Assembly (NCBI GenBank): GCA_016946835.1
Contig: JACVTC010000167.1
Span: 290,001 to 302,500, forward strand
Origin: Neocallimastix lanati (nom. inval.)
Lineage: Eukaryota > Neocallimastigomycota > Neocallimastigomycetes > Neocallimastigales > Neocallimastigaceae
Length of the DNA stretch: 12,500 nt
Reading direction: 5' to 3'
The notes under the pieces were generated by a model. It ran no database searches. It had not been told where the DNA came from and saw only the letters and a program-made list of their open reading frames with translations. Position numbers and translations under genes: made by a program. Shown piece after piece: positions 1-9,350 of this stretch. Position 1 is the stretch's first letter, and each line of letters opens with the position of its first letter.

Positions 1-286
1 TTTTTTTTTTTTTTTTTTTTTGTAAGATTTAAATATACATATATAAAAACTAAATCTATTTATACTGCAATAACATATTAACCCAAAAATTTATTGTTTA
101 TATTCTTTTTTAATATTAATGAGTATATTAATAAATATTGGTATATTTATAATTATTCTTTATAGATATAAACATACATATAAATAATATATATATATAT
201 ATAATTTTTTTTTTTTTTACGATTTTGATATTGATATTTGATATTTATTTTTATTTTTATTTTAATTTCAATTTTTAATTTCAATT
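1..286. other. 3' flank of the gene; no other gene seen
   Basis: This flank is AT-rich sequence. It begins with a 21-base T run, carries a short AT dinucleotide tract (about 188-202) and a T run (205-218), and ends in TTTTTA and AATTTCAATTTT repeats next to the stop codon. No open frame of coding character enters from the left edge. Confidence 0.6.
244..249 (-). terminator. candidate poly(A) signal for the membrane-protein gene
   Basis: TTTATT on the plus strand reads AATAAA on the coding strand, about 38 bases past the stop codon. It sits within A-rich sequence (AAAATAAAAATAAAAATAAA on the minus strand) typical of a 3' UTR. In DNA this AT-rich the hexamer occurs often by chance, so its position rather than the motif supports the call. 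Confidence 0.4.
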
Positions 287-1795
287 TTATTTTTTATGTT
301 TTGCTTTTGATTTTCTAGGAATAGAATCGGTAGAACCAACATCACTACCAGCATAAAGCATTGGATTATTTAACATGGCACCATTCATCATACCTGCTCC
401 GTAGAGTTGTTGATATTGCATCATTTCTACTGTTGGCATAGCAGCTGCTGCATTTTCCATATAATATTGATTCATTAAAGCTTGACTTTGAAGTTGTTGT
501 GCTTGTAATTGTTGAGCTGCTATCATTTGTTGATAGTAATAGGCATTCATCGCATCAGAAGCTGCCATAGGTTGACCAAAGTAACTTGAAGATACGGTAC
601 TACCAGCACCACTAAAGTAATTTGAATAGACACCACTATCTGTTGCACTCGTACCATTAGCTAACAAAGCCCTATGAGAATTAGAATCGGAATATTCAGA
701 ACCAACAGTAGATTTTAGTTTTTTTGGTTTAGTAGAAGCCTTAGTTTTAGTTGTGGTTGTAGTAGTATTTTCTGCTGCAGTAGTTACAGTAGCACCTAAA
801 TTAGAATTAGATTTCTTTTTCTTATGAAGTTTTGGAACATCTAAAGAGGATTGACTACTTTTATTTATTAAATTAGAAAAACCTGGAACGACGGTTATAT
901 TATTAGCAATAGTAGAATTAGAAGAACTAGAAATAGTAGTGACAGCACCACTTCCATCTCCATTAACATATGATTTTAGCATTTCACCCTTATAATCTGA
1001 GGATGAAGTACTTTCAGCTAAATGCTTTTCAGAAGAAGCACCCTTATAATTAGTTTCTAAATCTTTTTTATTATTCTTGAGGACCATCTTATTTCTTTTC
1101 TTTTCCTCTTCTTCACGATAACTTCTACGACCGATTGAGAGACACCAAACAATAGCAATTATAAAAATAACAGGAATTGTAACGATAGTGATGAAACCCC
1201 AAAGCGGTAAACCAATAATTTCAATTGGTTCATCTTTTTTAACCTCTTCTTCTTCATCATTATAATCAAAGGTAATACTTGAAGTAGAATTAGTATTTTT
1301 ATTGGAATTCTTATTTGTATTGTTATTTTTATTATCTGTTTTAGCATTGGCATTACCCTTAGTATTTGTATTATCCATTTTATTGGAATTTGCATTAGCA
1401 TTCGTACTTCCAGTACAAATATTATTTAAACAGACTAAACCTTTATTGCAGTGTTTATCTTCAACACAAGTTCCACCTTCTGAATGAACCGAGAAACATT
1501 GTTTTTGAGAATTTTTATTTGTAATCCATGGTGGAACATAACAAAATTTAAGAGCTTTACTAAAGCCTTGACAAGTAGCATCTTTATCACAGTAAGCTTC
1601 TGCTTCTAAATAACATACATAATCTTTTTGACCATCCCATCTTATACAAACATGTGAATCTACTCCTGTATTTAACTTTGCACATTCTAAATTAGAAGTA
1701 CATTGATTTTCTGCTCTAATGTTATCTATATATTTTATAGAAGATAATAATAAAATATATTTTAAAATATTTCTACTTGTTGTATTAGCTATCAT
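287..1795 (-). CDS. Cys-rich type I membrane protein, uncharacterised
   Basis: An uninterrupted 502-codon frame runs from ATG (complement of 1793-1795) to TAA (complement of 287-289). I do not recognise a named orthologue. Residues 1-28 look like a signal peptide: a hydrophobic core around 10-20 and possible cleavage after IRA. Residues 29-128 hold 12 cysteines (32, 38, 50, 61, 69, 75, 85, 100, 110, 116, 122, 127), enough for six disulphides. The last four have the spacing C-x5-C-x5-C-x4-C, as in small EB/Dickkopf-N-like modules. Residues 130-175 are an Asn/Thr/Lys linker with N-glycosylation sequons at N158 and N169. An acidic DEEEE stretch follows at 180-184. One transmembrane helix (about 194-220) is followed by a basic stop-transfer segment starting RRSYR. 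The cytoplasmic tail is Ser/Thr- and Lys-rich (about 250-375), then Gln/Met/Tyr/Ala-rich (about 414-480), with a basic C-terminus. The start is supported by A-rich context (AAA before ATG) and by the signal peptide following directly. A surface receptor or wall-sensor role is inference from architecture only. Confidence 0.9.
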   Translation of the reverse strand: MIANTTSRNILKYILLLSSIKYIDNIRAENQCTSNLECAKLNTGVDSHVCIRWDGQKDYVCYLEAEAYCDKDATCQGFSKALKFCYVPPWITNKNSQKQCFSVHSEGGTCVEDKHCNKGLVCLNNICTGSTNANANSNKMDNTNTKGNANAKTDNKNNNTNKNSNKNTNSTSSITFDYNDEEEEVKKDEPIEIIGLPLWGFITIVTIPVIFIIAIVWCLSIGRRSYREEEEKKRNKMVLKNNKKDLETNYKGASSEKHLAESTSSSDYKGEMLKSYVNGDGSGAVTTISSSSNSTIANNITVVPGFSNLINKSSQSSLDVPKLHKKKKSNSNLGATVTTAAENTTTTTTKTKASTKPKKLKSTVGSEYSDSNSHRALLANGTSATDSGVYSNYFSGAGSTVSSSYFGQPMAASDAMNAYYYQQMIAAQQLQAQQLQSQALMNQYYMENAAAAMPTVEMMQYQQLYGAGMMNGAMLNNPMLYAGSDVGSTDSIPRKSKAKHKK

Positions 1796-1877
1796 TTTCT
1801 ATTTTCTTTACTTTTTCCTTTCCTTTCCTTTCCTTTTTTTTTTTTTTTTTTTTAATAATTTGCCCTTTTTTATAAAA
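1796..1877 (-). promoter_or_regulatory. putative 5' leader/promoter of the membrane-protein gene
   Basis: Directly upstream of the ATG on the coding strand is an almost pure purine tract. It comprises four AAGGA units (plus strand TCCTT x4, 1816-1835) next to an 18-base A run (plus-strand T run 1836-1853). Beyond it, TTTATA at 1868-1873 reads TATAAA on the coding strand, about 75 bases from the start codon. Homopurine leaders and T/A runs upstream of genes are common in AT-rich eukaryotes. The TATA-like hexamer could be chance, and the overlapping TATAAAA on the plus strand makes its direction ambiguous. Confidence 0.35.
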
Positions 1878-2836
1878 GATTATTACTTTTTAAACTTTAA
1901 TAATTGTCTTTTTTTTTTTATTTTTTTGAATTTTTAAAACTGATATCTAATATGAATTATTTTATATAAGTCAATTTGCCTTCTTTCTTTTTTTTTTTTT
2001 TTTTTATTTCTTTAATAATTTGATATTTTAAAATGTTGATGTTATTAAGTATCTGTTTCTTTTATTTAAAACAGTAGTACGTTTTTTTTTTCTTAAAAAC
2101 TTTTTTGTATTTTTAAAAAATAAATAAAAATAATATTTATTTTTCTTTCTATCTATAAAAATGATATTGAACACTTTATAATGGTATCTTATCTTTTCTA
2201 TCTATAATATAAAGTTTTAAATAATTTTTTTTATATATAAATAAATACAGTAACTATTTTTTTTTTTTATAATAGATATTAATAAAGTTCTATGATAATT
2301 AAAACAAAATTAATTTTTTCTTAATAAATAATACGAAAAAAATAGCATTTTATTTTTAATAATTATGTAAATTAAAAGATAAAAATTATAATAAATATAA
2401 ATAATGAAGAACGATACATATATATATATAAAATGAATTCAAATATCAATAATTTATATAATATATATTTATATAATAATTATTAAAAAGTTTTTATTGT
2501 TATTGTTATTACTGTTATTATTTTTTTATGTTTTGGCGATTTTTTTTTTTTTATGCTTAGAATTTATTGGATATATATATATATTGTTTTTTTTTTTTCT
2601 GCTTTTTTTGTTTTAGGATTTAAGTATTTTTTCTTTAATTATTCATAAAAAAAGGATAACTATATTGATAAATACTTCTTATATAAAAACTTTTGAAAAC
2701 TAAATGATATAAAAATATTTATAACATTTAAAATTGTTTAATATAAAAAAATATATATAGATAGTTAGTTTTATATATATATATATATAGTTTTTTTTTT
2801 ATCTTGTTTTTAATAAAATATCCAAAAATTATAATT

Positions 2837-2872
<36 letters not shown>

Positions 2873-3424
2873 GAATTTAAATTTTTCTAATTATAAAAAG
2901 AATCTTACAATAATTACTATAAATTATATAGATTTATGTGTTAATCTATAGTTCAATTATTTTTAAAAATAATATGAAACCTATACAATTTTATTTTACT
3001 ACATATCAATAAAAAAAAAAAAAAAAGAATATTCAATAAATTTAATACCTTTATAATAATTATTCTTTTTATAAAACAATAATTAAACAAATATAAAATA
3101 AAATTAAAAAAAAAAAAAAAAAAGGAATATAAATTATACAATCTTTCTTTCCTTAATTTTTTTTTTTTTTTTTTTTTTTTTTTAGATTTTAATTTTTCTT
3201 TTTTATTATTTTTTTTTTTTTTTGTTTTTTTTAGAAATACAAAAAAAATTTTTTTTTTCTTTTTTTATTAAAAAGGGACTTTTTTAATTATTTAATTCTG
3301 AAACACTTTTTAATCAAATAATTTAATAAATAAAAATAATAATAAAAATTTTTTATTTTTCTTAATATTAAAATTCTTAAATAGTAAAATAGTAAATAAT
3401 CCAAAATTTTATATTATATTATAC
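1878..3424. other. non-coding AT-rich region, homopolymer-rich
   Basis: I find no gene here. The content is T runs (for example about 1989-2005 and 27 bases at 3157-3183), A runs (about 3009-3025 and 3106-3123), AT dinucleotide patches and a short TAA array (about 2841-2872). A 13-bp direct repeat TTTCTATCTATAA occurs at 2146-2158 and 2195-2207, which might be a promoter element for the leftward gene, but there is no support beyond position. Short frames here are Phe/Ile/Lys runs produced by composition. Confidence 0.6.
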
Positions 3425-3474
3425 AATAATAATAAATAATTATAATAAATAATAAATAATAATAAATAATAATA

Positions 3475-3513
<39 letters not shown>

Positions 3514-3721
3514 TAAATAATAATAAATAATAATAAATAATAATAATAATAATAAATAATAATAGTAATTAATAATAATAATAATAAATAATAATTTAAA
3601 TATTATAATAATAATTTGAATAATGAAGATAAATAAAGAATACTTATACTACTATTGTATAGCAAAAATTAAATAAATGAAAAAACAATAATAATAATAA
3701 TAATAATAATAGTAATAATAA

Positions 3722-3756
<35 letters not shown>

Positions 3757-3982
3757 TATTATTATTACTAATTAAATAATTAATAATAAAGAATAGTAAA
3801 AAAATAACAATTGTATAACAATTATTGAATAATAAATCATAAATAATAATAATCATAAAATTTAATAATAAGATAAGTAAATAATATATAATAATAAATA
3901 ATAATAAATAAAATAATAATATATAATAATAGTAATATATAATAATAATAGTAATAAAATAATAATATATAATAATAAAAAT
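3425..3982. repeat. TAA / AATAAAT microsatellite block
   Basis: Arrays of TAA interleaved with AAATAAT and AATAATAAAT units fill about 3425-3595, 3688-3770 and 3846-3982. Between them are slightly more complex spacers (about 3600-3687 and 3771-3845). At about 3755-3766 the array turns over into TTA units (AATAATATTATT), forming a small local palindrome. Frames on the minus strand through this block translate to Tyr/Ile/Leu runs and are not genes. Confidence 0.85.
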
Positions 3983-4407
3983 GATCATTTTTTTTTTTTT
4001 TTTTTAAACTTCTTTGCTTATTAAAAATATATATACAATAAACCATATAATTAAATGTATTGTGATATATCTTCTATGGAACATTCATAATATATACAAA
4101 TACATTTTGTTATATTTAATTTATTTATTAATATGTTAATAAAATTTTTTTTTTAATCTATATTATATTACATTTTATTCTATTTTAAATTTAATAAGAG
4201 AGTTAAATTAATTCTATTGGAATATAGATTAAATACTATTAATATAATATATTATAATCTATTCATTACTTCTATTATATAATGAATAAATTAAATTTTT
4301 AAGTTTTTTAAAAAACTTTATTTATTATTATAAATTATTCAGCTATTAAACTTTTTTATTCAATTAACAATTATATAATAAAATATAAATTTAATTATAT
4401 ATTATAA
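3983..4407. other. AT-rich spacer with several small palindromes
   Basis: No gene is visible. The spacer contains an 18-bp perfect palindrome at 4301-4318 (AAGTTTTTTAAAAAACTT). There is also a 9-bp-stem hairpin at 4260-4288 (TATTCATTA / TAATGAATA) and an 8-bp inverted repeat at 4224-4231 / 4255-4262 (ATAGATTA / TAATCTAT). Each of these can occur by chance in such DNA, but they cluster within 100 bases. Confidence 0.5.
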
Positions 4408-4815
4408 ACTTAATTATTTATTATTTATTATTTATTTATTTATTTATTTATTTATTATTCATATATTCAATTATTATTTATTTATTATTTATTTATTTAT
4501 TTATCTATTATTCATATATTCAATTATTATTTATTTATTATTTATTATTCAATTATTTATTTATTATTTAATAATTATTTATTTATTTTTTATTTTTTAT
4601 TTTTTATTTATTATTTATTATTTATTATTTATTATTTATTATTTATTATTTATTATTTATTATTTATTATTTATTATTATTATTATTATTATTATTTATT
4701 ATTTATTATTTATTATTTATTATTTATTATTTATTATTTATTATTTATTATTTATTATTTATTATTTATTATTTATTATTTATTATTTATTATTTATTTA
4801 TTATTTAATTATTTA
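4408..4815. repeat. TTA / ATTATTT heptamer array block
   Basis: The block starts with TATT repeats. It then has a 41-bp direct repeat (4453-4493 and 4506-4546, offset 53, both containing ATATTCAATTATTA). From about 4605 to 4800 it is an ATTATTT heptamer array interrupted by TTA triplets around 4670-4695. The unit is the reverse complement of the AAATAAT unit that dominates 10990-11404 and is present at 3425-3595, so this block is inverted relative to the others. Confidence 0.85.
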
Positions 4816-4850
4816 TTAATATATAGAAACTATAATATATATATTCCTCA

Positions 4851-4929
4851 ACTTTATTTTTATTTAAGGGAAATAAATGTTTTCCATTATATTAGAGTAA
4901 CATTTATTTCCCTTAAATAAAAATAAAGT
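4851..4929. repeat. perfect 31-bp inverted repeat with 17-nt loop
   Basis: The left arm at 4851-4881 begins ACTTTATTTTTATTTAAGGG. The right arm at 4899-4929 is its exact reverse complement, and the loop is 4882-4898 (TTCCATTATATTAGAGT). All 31 positions pair. The stem has a non-repetitive core (AAGGGAAATAAATG), so it is not a by-product of the surrounding TTA repeats. Pairing stops abruptly at both ends and no target-site duplication is visible outside the arms. It could be a cruciform-forming site, a small-RNA hairpin precursor or a non-autonomous transposon remnant. Confidence 0.9.
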
Positions 4930-5440
4930 ATATTTATATATTATTTAATCTAAATAAAAATTTCTGTGTAGAGTTATAAAGTTTATTACTTTTTTTGTTT
5001 TATTAAATGAATTCATTAAATAAAAAGGAAATGGCAAATAAAAATAATAATAATAAAAGTTTCTATTATATTACCTTCATAGGTCTAAATAAAATAAAAT
5101 AAAATTTTTATTATAGTATCTATCATCATTACTATTTTGTAAAAATACAGAAATTATATATAATTAAAAAAAAGTTATTTTCAAAAAAAAAAAAAATTTT
5201 TTAAAAATTTTTTTTTTCTGTCATCTGTCACACTTTTTAATTGATATAGAATAGAACAGTGAAAAAAATAAAAAAAAAAAAAAAAAAAAAAAACCTCTAA
5301 TTTTATATAAAAAATATATAGAATTAAGAATATACTTCAAATTGGAAAAAAAATGACATATTAAACATAAACAAATGTTATTTTTAATAATTTATTTTCT
5401 AATCTATTTTATTTCATTATAATTCACAGTTTTATTATAC
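4930..5440. other. non-coding AT-rich spacer
   Basis: No gene is seen. It contains a 24-base A run (5270-5293). Alternating A14-T6-A5-T10 blocks at 5183-5217 can fold back on themselves. A short tandem TCTGTCA TCTGTCA lies at about 5218-5231. A somewhat more complex patch at about 5055-5090 encodes nothing recognisable. Confidence 0.5.
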
Positions 5441-5900
5441 TTTATTCAATCCTTTTATTTTTTTTATTTTTTTTTTTTAATTTCAATTTCAATTTATTTA
5501 ATCTTAACTTTTTTTTTTTTTAATATTTTACTATTTGTTTTATTTCACATTATATCTTATTTTATTCAATCTGTCATTTAATTTCATTCATATTCTAATT
5601 TTTATTTTATTTTATTATATTTTATTCAATCTTTATTTTAATTTCATTCATGTTCAAATATTTATATTGTTTTTTTCAATTGTTAATTTCATTTATGTTT
5701 TATTATTTTATTATAGTTTGTTCAATTATTAAATTATTAATTTCAGTTATATTTTATTATTTATTTTATTTTATTCAATTTTTACTTTCTCATATTTAAT
5801 ACTCTACTATTTACTCTATTTTATTCAATATGATCTTTTTTTTTTTCTTTTTTTATTTAATATTATACTACTTATTTTATTTTAGAATATTTTATTCAAT
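5441..5900. repeat. degenerate TTTATTCAAT satellite, about 46-71 bp period
   Basis: The motif TTTATTCAAT recurs at 5441, 5561, 5621, 5770, 5820 and 5891, with variants near 5671 and 5717. Several spacings are 60 bp or 120 bp and others are 46-71 bp. The clearest adjacent units, 5561-5620 and 5621-5680, share TTTATTCAATCT followed by TTTAATTTCATTCAT. The Phe/Ile/Leu-rich frame across 5535-5732 exists because the T-rich repeat lacks stops, and I do not call it a gene. Confidence 0.7.
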
Positions 5901-6186
5901 CTATATTTTAATATCATACAAATTTTACTGTTTATTTTATTTTATTTTATTAAATTTTTTAATGATAATCAAAGAATAAATAATTACAAAGATAAAAAGA
6001 AAATAAAATAAAATCAATTTTTAATTCTATATACTCGGAATATAATGTAATATTATTTTTTCTTCTTGCTTTTAATTAAAAACAATTATATAATTGTTAC
6101 TAAAATATATTATTTTAATTAAAATGATAAGTTTTAAAGGAAAAAAACGAATTTATTTTTTACCAATCTATAGTATAATTACTAAA
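5901..6186. other. non-coding AT-rich spacer
   Basis: TTTTA repeats continue from the satellite to about 5955. The rest is unstructured AT-rich sequence with no open frame of coding character. Confidence 0.5.
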
Positions 6187-6230
6187 TGAATAAAAAATAA
6201 ATTGAATAAAAAATAAATTGAATAAAAATT
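6187..6230. repeat. 16-bp tandem repeat carrying inverted satellite motif
   Basis: TGAATAAAAAATAAAT repeats with a 16-bp period from 6187, with a third partial copy. Copies of ATTGAATAAA at 6201-6210 and 6217-6226 are the exact reverse complement of the TTTATTCAAT motif of the 5441-5900 satellite, suggesting an inverted outlier of that family. Confidence 0.6.
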
Positions 6231-6341
6231 TGTATAATTTAAAAAACATTACATTATTGAATTGTATTGTGATATTCATTTCTATATTAGAATGGAGGAT
6301 GAATGAAATTTGAATATTACAATATGTTATATATTACATAT

Positions 6342-6593
<252 letters not shown>

Positions 6594-6606
6594 GTAATAG
6601 TAATAA

Positions 6607-7214
6607 AAATAGAAGAAGAATATACCACAGTAAAAAATGCTTTTTTTTTTTTTTTTTTTTTGTGATGGATGAGTTTAATTTCAATATTAATTAAATAAAA
6701 TAAAATTATAATTTTTTTTTTTTTTTTAAAAAAAAAAAAGGTACAATTGTTAATAAATAATAAAATTCTCATTTTTTTTTAAATAAATAATTCTTATTAA
6801 TAATAAATTTAACAATTAAATCTATTTTAAATTACTCATATACTTTTTTTTTTTTTATTTTATATACATATATATATATATATTTTGTATTTTCTAAAAT
6901 AAATTAATTATTTATTATATATCATCTTTTTATTGTTATTACTTTTGTTATTATTATATATCTTAATATTAAATAATAAATATTAGTTAACATTTATTTA
7001 TTATTTATATTATTAATTTTTTTTTTTTTTTATTTTAAAAAAAATAGAGTTAAATGAAACTTTTTCTTAATGTCAATTTGTTATGTATGAGGTGTAAATC
7101 AACCTAAAAAGAAAATTTTTATTTTTAAACTACAGAATTACTCCTATTTTCTATTTTTACTATTTCTACAGATTTGTAAAATTAAAAAACTTTTTTACAA
7201 GTTATATATAATAG
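6607..7214. other. non-coding AT-rich spacer
   Basis: It holds a T run at about 6641-6661, a T16-A12 fold-back junction at 6712-6739, an AT dinucleotide patch near 6868-6882 and a T run near 7018-7031. A more complex patch at about 7060-7200 includes a pyrimidine tract ending TTTCTACAG at 7163-7171. That resembles a 3' splice acceptor, but no coding exon follows because stops occur in all three frames before the next repeat. Confidence 0.5.
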
Positions 7215-7224
7215 ATGTATAATA

Positions 7225-7300
7225 CTACTTCTACAACTTCTTCTACTATTTCTACTTCATTTACTTCTACTACTACTATTTCTACTACTACTACTACTAC

Positions 7301-7357
<57 letters not shown>

Positions 7358-7411
7358 TACTAATAATAATAATAAATATACTAATAATAATAATAATAAT
7401 AATAAATATAC

Positions 7412-7442
<31 letters not shown>

Positions 7443-7463
7443 TAATAATAATAATAATAAATT
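7225..7463. repeat. compound TTCTAC / TAA repeat with ATATAC inserts
   Basis: It begins as ACT/TTC-ACT repeats (7225-7302), switches abruptly to TAA triplets (7303 on), and has three ATATAC inserts between TAA blocks of 4-7 units. An ATG at 7215 opens a 75-codon plus-strand frame reading Thr/Ser then Asn with KYT inserts, ending within the TAA array. Asn/Thr runs do occur in real proteins of AT-rich eukaryotes. Against a gene, the ATG has T at -3, there is no non-repetitive domain, and the TATTTCTAC motif begins upstream of the ATG. I treat it as a repeat. Confidence 0.75.
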
Positions 7464-8330
7464 TAATTTAGTTTAATTAATTCATTTAAATTTTTAGGAA
7501 ATAATATTTTCATTTCATTTCTTTCTAAAATACAGAGAAATATAGAAATATAAAAATATTAAAAAAATATATGAATATAAAAATATTAAATATAAAGAAA
7601 TATATATATATATATAATTTAAATAAAATAAAACAAAAATGAACAGAGACTAAGAAAAAAAAAAAAAAAAAAAAAAATAGAAAAATGAATTATATGTGAT
7701 AAAAGCTTTTTTTCTTTTTTTTTTTTTTTTTTTTTTTTTAACTTTATTATTTAATGAGAAAATTGCGATTAACCTTTTTTTTTTCATAATTGACAATGAA
7801 TTTTTAATATTATACATTTCTAATTTTTAAGAATTAAAGATTTTTTTTTCTTAATTTAAAAAAATAAATTATATATAAATATGTTAATTATAAAATAAAA
7901 TAAAGGTTATTTAATTTAAATATCTTTTAAATTTTATTACTAAATTATGTATTTAATTCTAATCTCATAATATACAATCAATACATGAATCATGGATTGT
8001 TATGAAATAAAATTTTCATTTTATTTCAATTTATTTCATTTTATTGAATACATTTATAAAATTTATGAAGGGTTGAAATTTGTAAAATAAAAATATAATA
8101 AAAAAAAAGTATATATATATTTTTCAATCCTTATTTTTATTCTTTTATTTAAATAAATAGATAGAGATATAAAATAAAATAAAAAATAATAATAAATAAA
8201 AACAGGGTAAAAGATTGAATGTAAGAGATATAAAAAAAAAATTAATATGAATATCATAATTTATATATAAATAATAATAAAAATGAAAAAATCATTCTTT
8301 AATTTTTAATCCATATAATATAAATTTAAA
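7464..8330. other. non-coding AT-rich region
   Basis: I see no gene. It contains an A run (about 7656-7677), a T run (about 7718-7739), an AT patch (about 7602-7616), and a 10-bp-stem hairpin with TTTC loop at 8004-8027 (GAAATAAAAT / ATTTTATTTC). A minus-strand frame at 8063-8257 is Phe/Tyr/Leu/Ile-rich, without domain or coding context, and I reject it as compositional. Confidence 0.5.
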
Positions 8331-8475
8331 TATTTAATTTTATTAATTATTTTATTAATTATTTTATTAATAATACTAATAATTGTTTTATTAATTATGC
8401 TAATAATTATTTTATTAATAATAATAATAATTTTAAGGGACTTTTATAAAATTATTATTAATAAAATAATTATTA
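8331..8475. repeat. TTTTATTAATTA repeats forming a long imperfect hairpin
   Basis: Direct repeats of ATTTTATTAATT (about 8336-8410) run into an inverted repeat. The arm at 8401-8435 pairs with 8447-8475, with one 6-base bulge caused by two extra triplets in the left arm. The loop contains AGGGAC. The arms themselves are low complexity (TAATAATTATTTTATTAATA), so chance contributes more here than for the hairpin at 4851-4929. Confidence 0.7.
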
Positions 8476-8590
8476 ATGAAAATCATTTAACTCATCTTTA
8501 TTGACTTGTCTCCTATTTTAATTCTCATCTAAAATTTATATTTCGATTCAGATATATTTATATTGATAGAATTAACAGCTTTTATCTTTA

Positions 8591-8620
8591 TTATAATCTA
8601 TTATAATCTATTATAATCTA
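8591..8620. repeat. three perfect TTATAATCTA decamers
   Basis: TTATAATCTA occurs three times in perfect tandem, followed by a partial ATCTA. It lies in a slightly more complex patch (8476-8590) that includes one of the few CG dinucleotides of the desert (TTTCGATTCAG near 8542). I see no gene or RNA fold there. Confidence 0.8.
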
Positions 8621-8629
8621 ATCTAATAT

Positions 8630-9350
8630 AATATATATTTTTATTATTTTTTATTATTTTTTTTTTCTTTAATAATTATTTTTATTTATTATTATTTAAT
8701 AATTAAAAAATAAATGATTCAATTATTTTTTTTTTTAAATAATGATTAATTATTTTTTTTTTTATTTATTTTATCTTATTTTTTTTTATTTTATTTCTAT
8801 TTTAATTAGTTTTTAATTAAAAAAAAATTTAAAGAATAAAATTTTATTAATATCTCCAATTGGACATTTAATTAATATTTAATTAAATTTATATTAAGTT
8901 ATTATAATAAGGATGTTACACAATAATTTTTATATTAAAAACAAACAAATTAAAGTTTATATGCATAAATAATAATATAATGTATTATACTCTAATATAT
9001 GAATGTGCCATATCTTAAAAATAAAATAAAAATTAATATATAATTAAAAAAAAATTTTCTTCTTTTTAAAAAAAAAATATAAATATATATATGTATAAAT
9101 ATTATATATAAATATCAACATAAATATAAATATAAATATTAATATAAATATTATATATGTAATAATATATAATAAAGCATATAATAATATATGATTCAGT
9201 AATAAATTAATTTTAAAATGTACTATAATTTAAAAAAATTTTAATATAATAATAAATATTTTTTAATTTATTTTGCCATACTTAAAGTTTATGATATAAA
9301 ATGAATATAAACTTTAATTAATAGTAAAATTAAAAGAAAAGTAAACATTT
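8630..9350. other. non-coding AT-rich region
   Basis: No gene is visible. It includes TTTTATTT runs (about 8640-8810), an ATAAAT-rich patch (about 9080-9180) with a 16-bp direct repeat TATAAATATTATATAT at 9094 and 9143, and an 11-bp inverted repeat 9282-9292 / 9307-9317 (TTAAAGTTTAT / ATAAACTTTAA). Confidence 0.5.

Noticed and set aside
287-304. C-terminal KHKK as a dilysine ER-retrieval signal
   Set aside because: Canonical KKXX or KXKXX needs Lys at -3. Here -3 is His, -4 Lys and -5 Ala, so neither pattern is met.
1159-1487. Open frames overlapping the membrane-protein gene on both strands
   Set aside because: They are alternative-frame shadows of the Asn/Lys-rich linker region, while the 502-codon frame has a signal peptide, patterned cysteines and a transmembrane helix.
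5535-5732. 65-codon Phe/Leu/Ile-rich plus-strand frame
   Set aside because: It follows the T-rich TTTATTCAAT satellite, which simply lacks stops. No domain or start context supports it.
7140-7171. Pyrimidine tract ending TTTCTACAG resembling a 3' splice acceptor
   Set aside because: All three downstream frames hit stops within about 45 bases, and there is no upstream exon.
7215-7442. Possible small Thr/Ser/Asn-rich protein of 75 residues
   Set aside because: The ATG has a poor context, the frame is entirely compound microsatellite, the repeat motif begins before the ATG, and it ends at a TAA of the array.
8530-8600. Possible tRNA B-box near TTTCGATTCAG
   Set aside because: GGTTCGAATCC is not matched, and no cloverleaf arms or A-box are found within tRNA distance on either strand.
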